Source: CAZMGD01 sp964565705 (GTDB lineage Bacteria; Actinomycetota; Acidimicrobiia; Acidimicrobiales; Ilumatobacteraceae). Taken from it: a stretch of 7,997 nucleotides of DNA. Where the stretch lies: positions 1 through 7,997 of the forward strand of contig CAZMGD010000150.1 in NCBI GenBank assembly GCA_964565705.1. The letters are read 5' to 3'. Made by a program: the position numbers and the translations under genes. Positions within the stretch are counted from its first letter, which is position 1, and every line of letters starts with the position of its first letter. The notes under the pieces are model-generated. The model did no database searches. It was not told the DNA's origin and saw only the letters and a program-made list of their open reading frames with translations. This document shows positions 6,484 to 7,997 of this stretch, one piece after another.

Positions 6484-7367
6484 CGCTCGCCGCCGGCATC
6501 GACATCGGCGGCACCAAGTGCCTCGGGGTCGTCATCGACGACGGCGGCGGCGTGGTCGAGCAGATCAAGGTGCCCACCCCGCAGCAGCCCGACGCGCTCG
6601 TGGCCCGGATCGCGCAGGTCGCTCGCGCCCTGCCGGCCGCATCGACGCTGGGCGTCGGGCTGCCCGGCCTCGTCACCCGCGATGGTGTCGTGCGCGCGTC
6701 GCCCAACCTGCCGGAGGTGAAGGAGCTGGACGCGCGCGGCGCGCTGGAGCGCGAGCTCGGCTGCCCGGTCATGGTCGGCAACGACGCGACGTGCACCGCG
6801 ATCGCCGAGTGGCGCCGGGGGGCGGGGCGCGGGGTGGACGACCTCGTGCTGATCACGCTCGGCACCGGGATCGGCGGCGGTTTCGTGACCGGGGGGCGCT
6901 TGCTGCTCGGCGCGAACGGCTTTGCCGGCGAGATCGGCCACATGACCGTGCAGCGCCACGGCATCCCGTGCCCTTGCGGCCGCAATGGGTGCTGGGAGCG
7001 CTACGCGTCGGGCAGCGGGCTGAGCGCACTGTCGGGCGGCCGCCGCGGGGAGGACGTCGTGGGTGCCTGCCGCGACGGTGATCAGGCGTCATGGACGGTC
7101 GTCGAGGAGTTCGCCGATTGGGTGGCGATCGGGCTCGTCAACCTGACCAACCTCGTCGACCCGGCACGCATCGTGCTCGCCGGCGGCCTCGTCGAGTCCG
7201 CGGACGTGATCGCCGATCCGATCCGCCGCTGCTTTGCCGGGCGGCTGTACGCACCGGACCACCGTCCGCATCCGGAGCTGCGGTTCGGCGAGCTCGGCGA
7301 GGAGGCCGGCGCGATCGGCGCCGCCCTGCTCGGCGCCGGCGATCAGTCGGTGGTGTGGGGCACGTAG
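6480..7367 (+). CDS. ROK-family sugar kinase, probable glucokinase
   Basis: A 295-residue ROK kinase that phosphorylates a hexose, most likely glucose to glucose 6-phosphate, in the cytosol. The phosphate-binding DIGGTK lies at 8-13 and the catalytic base Asp102 in VGNDATCTAIAE. LGTGIGGG follows, and then the ROK zinc site: His154 in GEIGHM with Cys164, Cys166 and Cys171 in CPCGRNGCWE. The second nucleotide-binding glycines are in IVLAGGLVES. There is no N-terminal helix-turn-helix, so this is a kinase and not a NagC/XylR-type repressor. The GTG start overlaps the SRPBCC stop (GTGA). A longer upstream frame exists but runs through the SRPBCC gene. The 3' end overlaps ppa on the other strand by 25 bases. 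N-acetylglucosamine, mannose or fructose are alternative substrates. Streptomyces glkA lies, from memory, in a similar neighbourhood. Confidence 0.88.
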   Translation: MTLAAGIDIGGTKCLGVVIDDGGGVVEQIKVPTPQQPDALVARIAQVARALPAASTLGVGLPGLVTRDGVVRASPNLPEVKELDARGALERELGCPVMVGNDATCTAIAEWRRGAGRGVDDLVLITLGTGIGGGFVTGGRLLLGANGFAGEIGHMTVQRHGIPCPCGRNGCWERYASGSGLSALSGGRRGEDVVGACRDGDQASWTVVEEFADWVAIGLVNLTNLVDPARIVLAGGLVESADVIADPIRRCFAGRLYAPDHRPHPELRFGELGEEAGAIGAALLGAGDQSVVWGT

Positions 7368-7864
7368 TTGGCTCGAGCCGACTCGATCTCCCGCCAGGCC
7401 GCCTTGCGGTTCTCGAAGCCGGCCGTCGTCGCGTACTTGCCCGGTTCGAGCGCCTTGTAGACGTCGAAGAAGTGCTTGATCTCCTCGAGCAGCTCGTCGG
7501 GGAGGTCCTTGAGGTCCTCGACACCACGCCAGCGCGGGTCGGACGGTGGCACGCAGATCACCTTGGCGTCGGGGCCGGCCTCGTCCTGCATCCACAGCAG
7601 GCCGACCGGCTTGGCCTCGACCCAGATGCCGGGAAACGTCGGGTCCTCGAGCAGCACGAGCGCGTCGAGTGGGTCGCCGTCCCCAGCGAGGGTGTCGGGG
7701 ATGAAGCCGTAGTCGGCGGGATAGGTGGTCGCGGTGAACAGCCGGCGGTCGAGGAAGATGTGACCGGTCTCGTGGTCGATCTCGTACTTGTTGCGGCTGC
7801 CGCGCGGGATCTCGATGACGACGTGGATGCAACCCTCTCGGGGGGCCTTCGGCATGGGGTGCAT
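7343..7864 (-). CDS. ppa: Inorganic pyrophosphatase, family I
   Basis: A 173-residue soluble Mg2+-dependent pyrophosphatase that hydrolyses PPi to two phosphates, pulling biosynthetic reactions forward. The family I signature DGDPLDALVL is at 62-71. Active-site residues by analogy with the E. coli enzyme are Lys26 (RNKYEID), Arg40/41, Tyr52 (DYGFIP), Asp62, Asp67, Asp99, Lys101, Tyr136 and Lys137 (VYKALEPGK), so it should be active. Length fits actinobacterial Ppa. The start may be ATG 7864 or ATG 7855; neither has a Shine-Dalgarno sequence, and the conserved part begins only at VVIEIPRG, so both are possible. The 3' end overlaps the kinase gene tail-to-tail by 25 bases. It is divergent from the aminotransferase gene. 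Confidence 0.95.
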   Translation of the reverse strand: MHPMPKAPREGCIHVVIEIPRGSRNKYEIDHETGHIFLDRRLFTATTYPADYGFIPDTLAGDGDPLDALVLLEDPTFPGIWVEAKPVGLLWMQDEAGPDAKVICVPPSDPRWRGVEDLKDLPDELLEEIKHFFDVYKALEPGKYATTAGFENRKAAWREIESARANYVPHTTD

Positions 7865-7921
7865 CGTGGCACAGCGAAAGCCCCGGCGCCCAGGGCCGTC
7901 GAACGATAGCGTCGAGCCCCT
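7865..7921. promoter_or_regulatory. Divergent promoter region between ppa and the aminotransferase gene
   Basis: This 57-base gap must hold the promoters of both flanking genes. On the plus strand TAGCGT (7907-7912) fits TANNNT and ends 9 bases before the ATG at 7922, suggesting a near-leaderless transcript. On the minus strand TATCGT (7908-7903) also fits and would give ppa a leader of about 30 bases. The two boxes share two bases (7907-7908), so the two polymerases could not bind at the same time. No -35 boxes or operator repeats are clear. Confidence 0.4.
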
Positions 7922-7997
7922 ATGGAGTTCCGGCGCATCACGAACCTGCCACCGTACGTCTTCTCGATCATCAACGGGCTGAAGATCGAGGCACGTC
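7922..7997 (+). CDS. Aminotransferase class I/II, AlaC/LL-diaminopimelate aminotransferase-like (partial, N-terminus)
   Basis: Only the first 25 residues are present before the window ends. They start MEFRRITNLPPYVFSIINGL and continue KIEAR. The phrase R-I-x-x-L-P-P-Y-V-F followed by an L-K-x-x-A-R helix is the characteristic N-terminus of PLP-dependent aminotransferases of the AlaC type (E. coli AlaC has RIDRLPPYVF). These enzymes move amino groups between pyruvate or a similar 2-oxo acid and glutamate; related ones serve in lysine or methionine metabolism. The PLP-binding lysine and the rest lie outside the window, so the substrate is unknown. The ATG is preceded by a TANNNT box, not by a Shine-Dalgarno sequence. 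Confidence 0.75.
   Translation, partial: MEFRRITNLPPYVFSIINGLKIEAR

Overview
The window is high-GC, gene-dense bacterial DNA that reads as actinobacterial chromosome. The evidence is GTG and ATG starts with 4-25 base overlaps, a PimB'-type mannosyltransferase, an actinobacterial-style family I pyrophosphatase, and starts preceded by TANNNT boxes instead of Shine-Dalgarno sequences. Queuosine reductase (QueG) together with these traits suggests an Acidimicrobiia-like lineage, but this is inference. No mobile element, CRISPR array, tRNA or rRNA is seen.

Layout. Bases 1-92 are the tail of an unidentified gene. A VIT1/CCC1-family iron/manganese transporter follows (114-830). Next comes a pair overlapping by 14 bases: a histidine phosphatase (882-1538) and a compact GMC-type FAD oxidoreductase (1525-2880). 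A 71-residue Cys-rich protein (2905-3120) sits just before queG (3141-4286). queG overlaps a PimB'-like GT4 glycosyltransferase (4283-5404), which leads into a four-helix membrane protein (5425-6039), an SRPBCC/START-like protein (6043-6483) and a ROK-family sugar kinase, probably glucokinase (6480-7367). The kinase overlaps tail-to-tail with ppa on the minus strand (7343-7864). A class I/II aminotransferase begins at 7922 and runs off the end, divergent from ppa.

The genes from 882 to 7367 all lie on the plus strand with gaps of at most about 24 bases and several ATGA/GTGA overlaps, so long transcripts are likely. TANNNT boxes 6-9 bases before the starts of VIT, queG, the membrane protein and the aminotransferase suggest additional leaderless transcription starts. 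The pimB'-membrane protein-SRPBCC-glucokinase group resembles, from memory, gene neighbourhoods in Mycobacterium and Streptomyces, which points to a shared role in envelope lipid or carbohydrate metabolism.

No clearly new multi-gene system is visible. The best leads are the Cys-rich mini-protein beside queG, the compact MftG-like GMC enzyme, the recurring leaderless-start signature, and the two uncharacterised proteins linked to pimB'.
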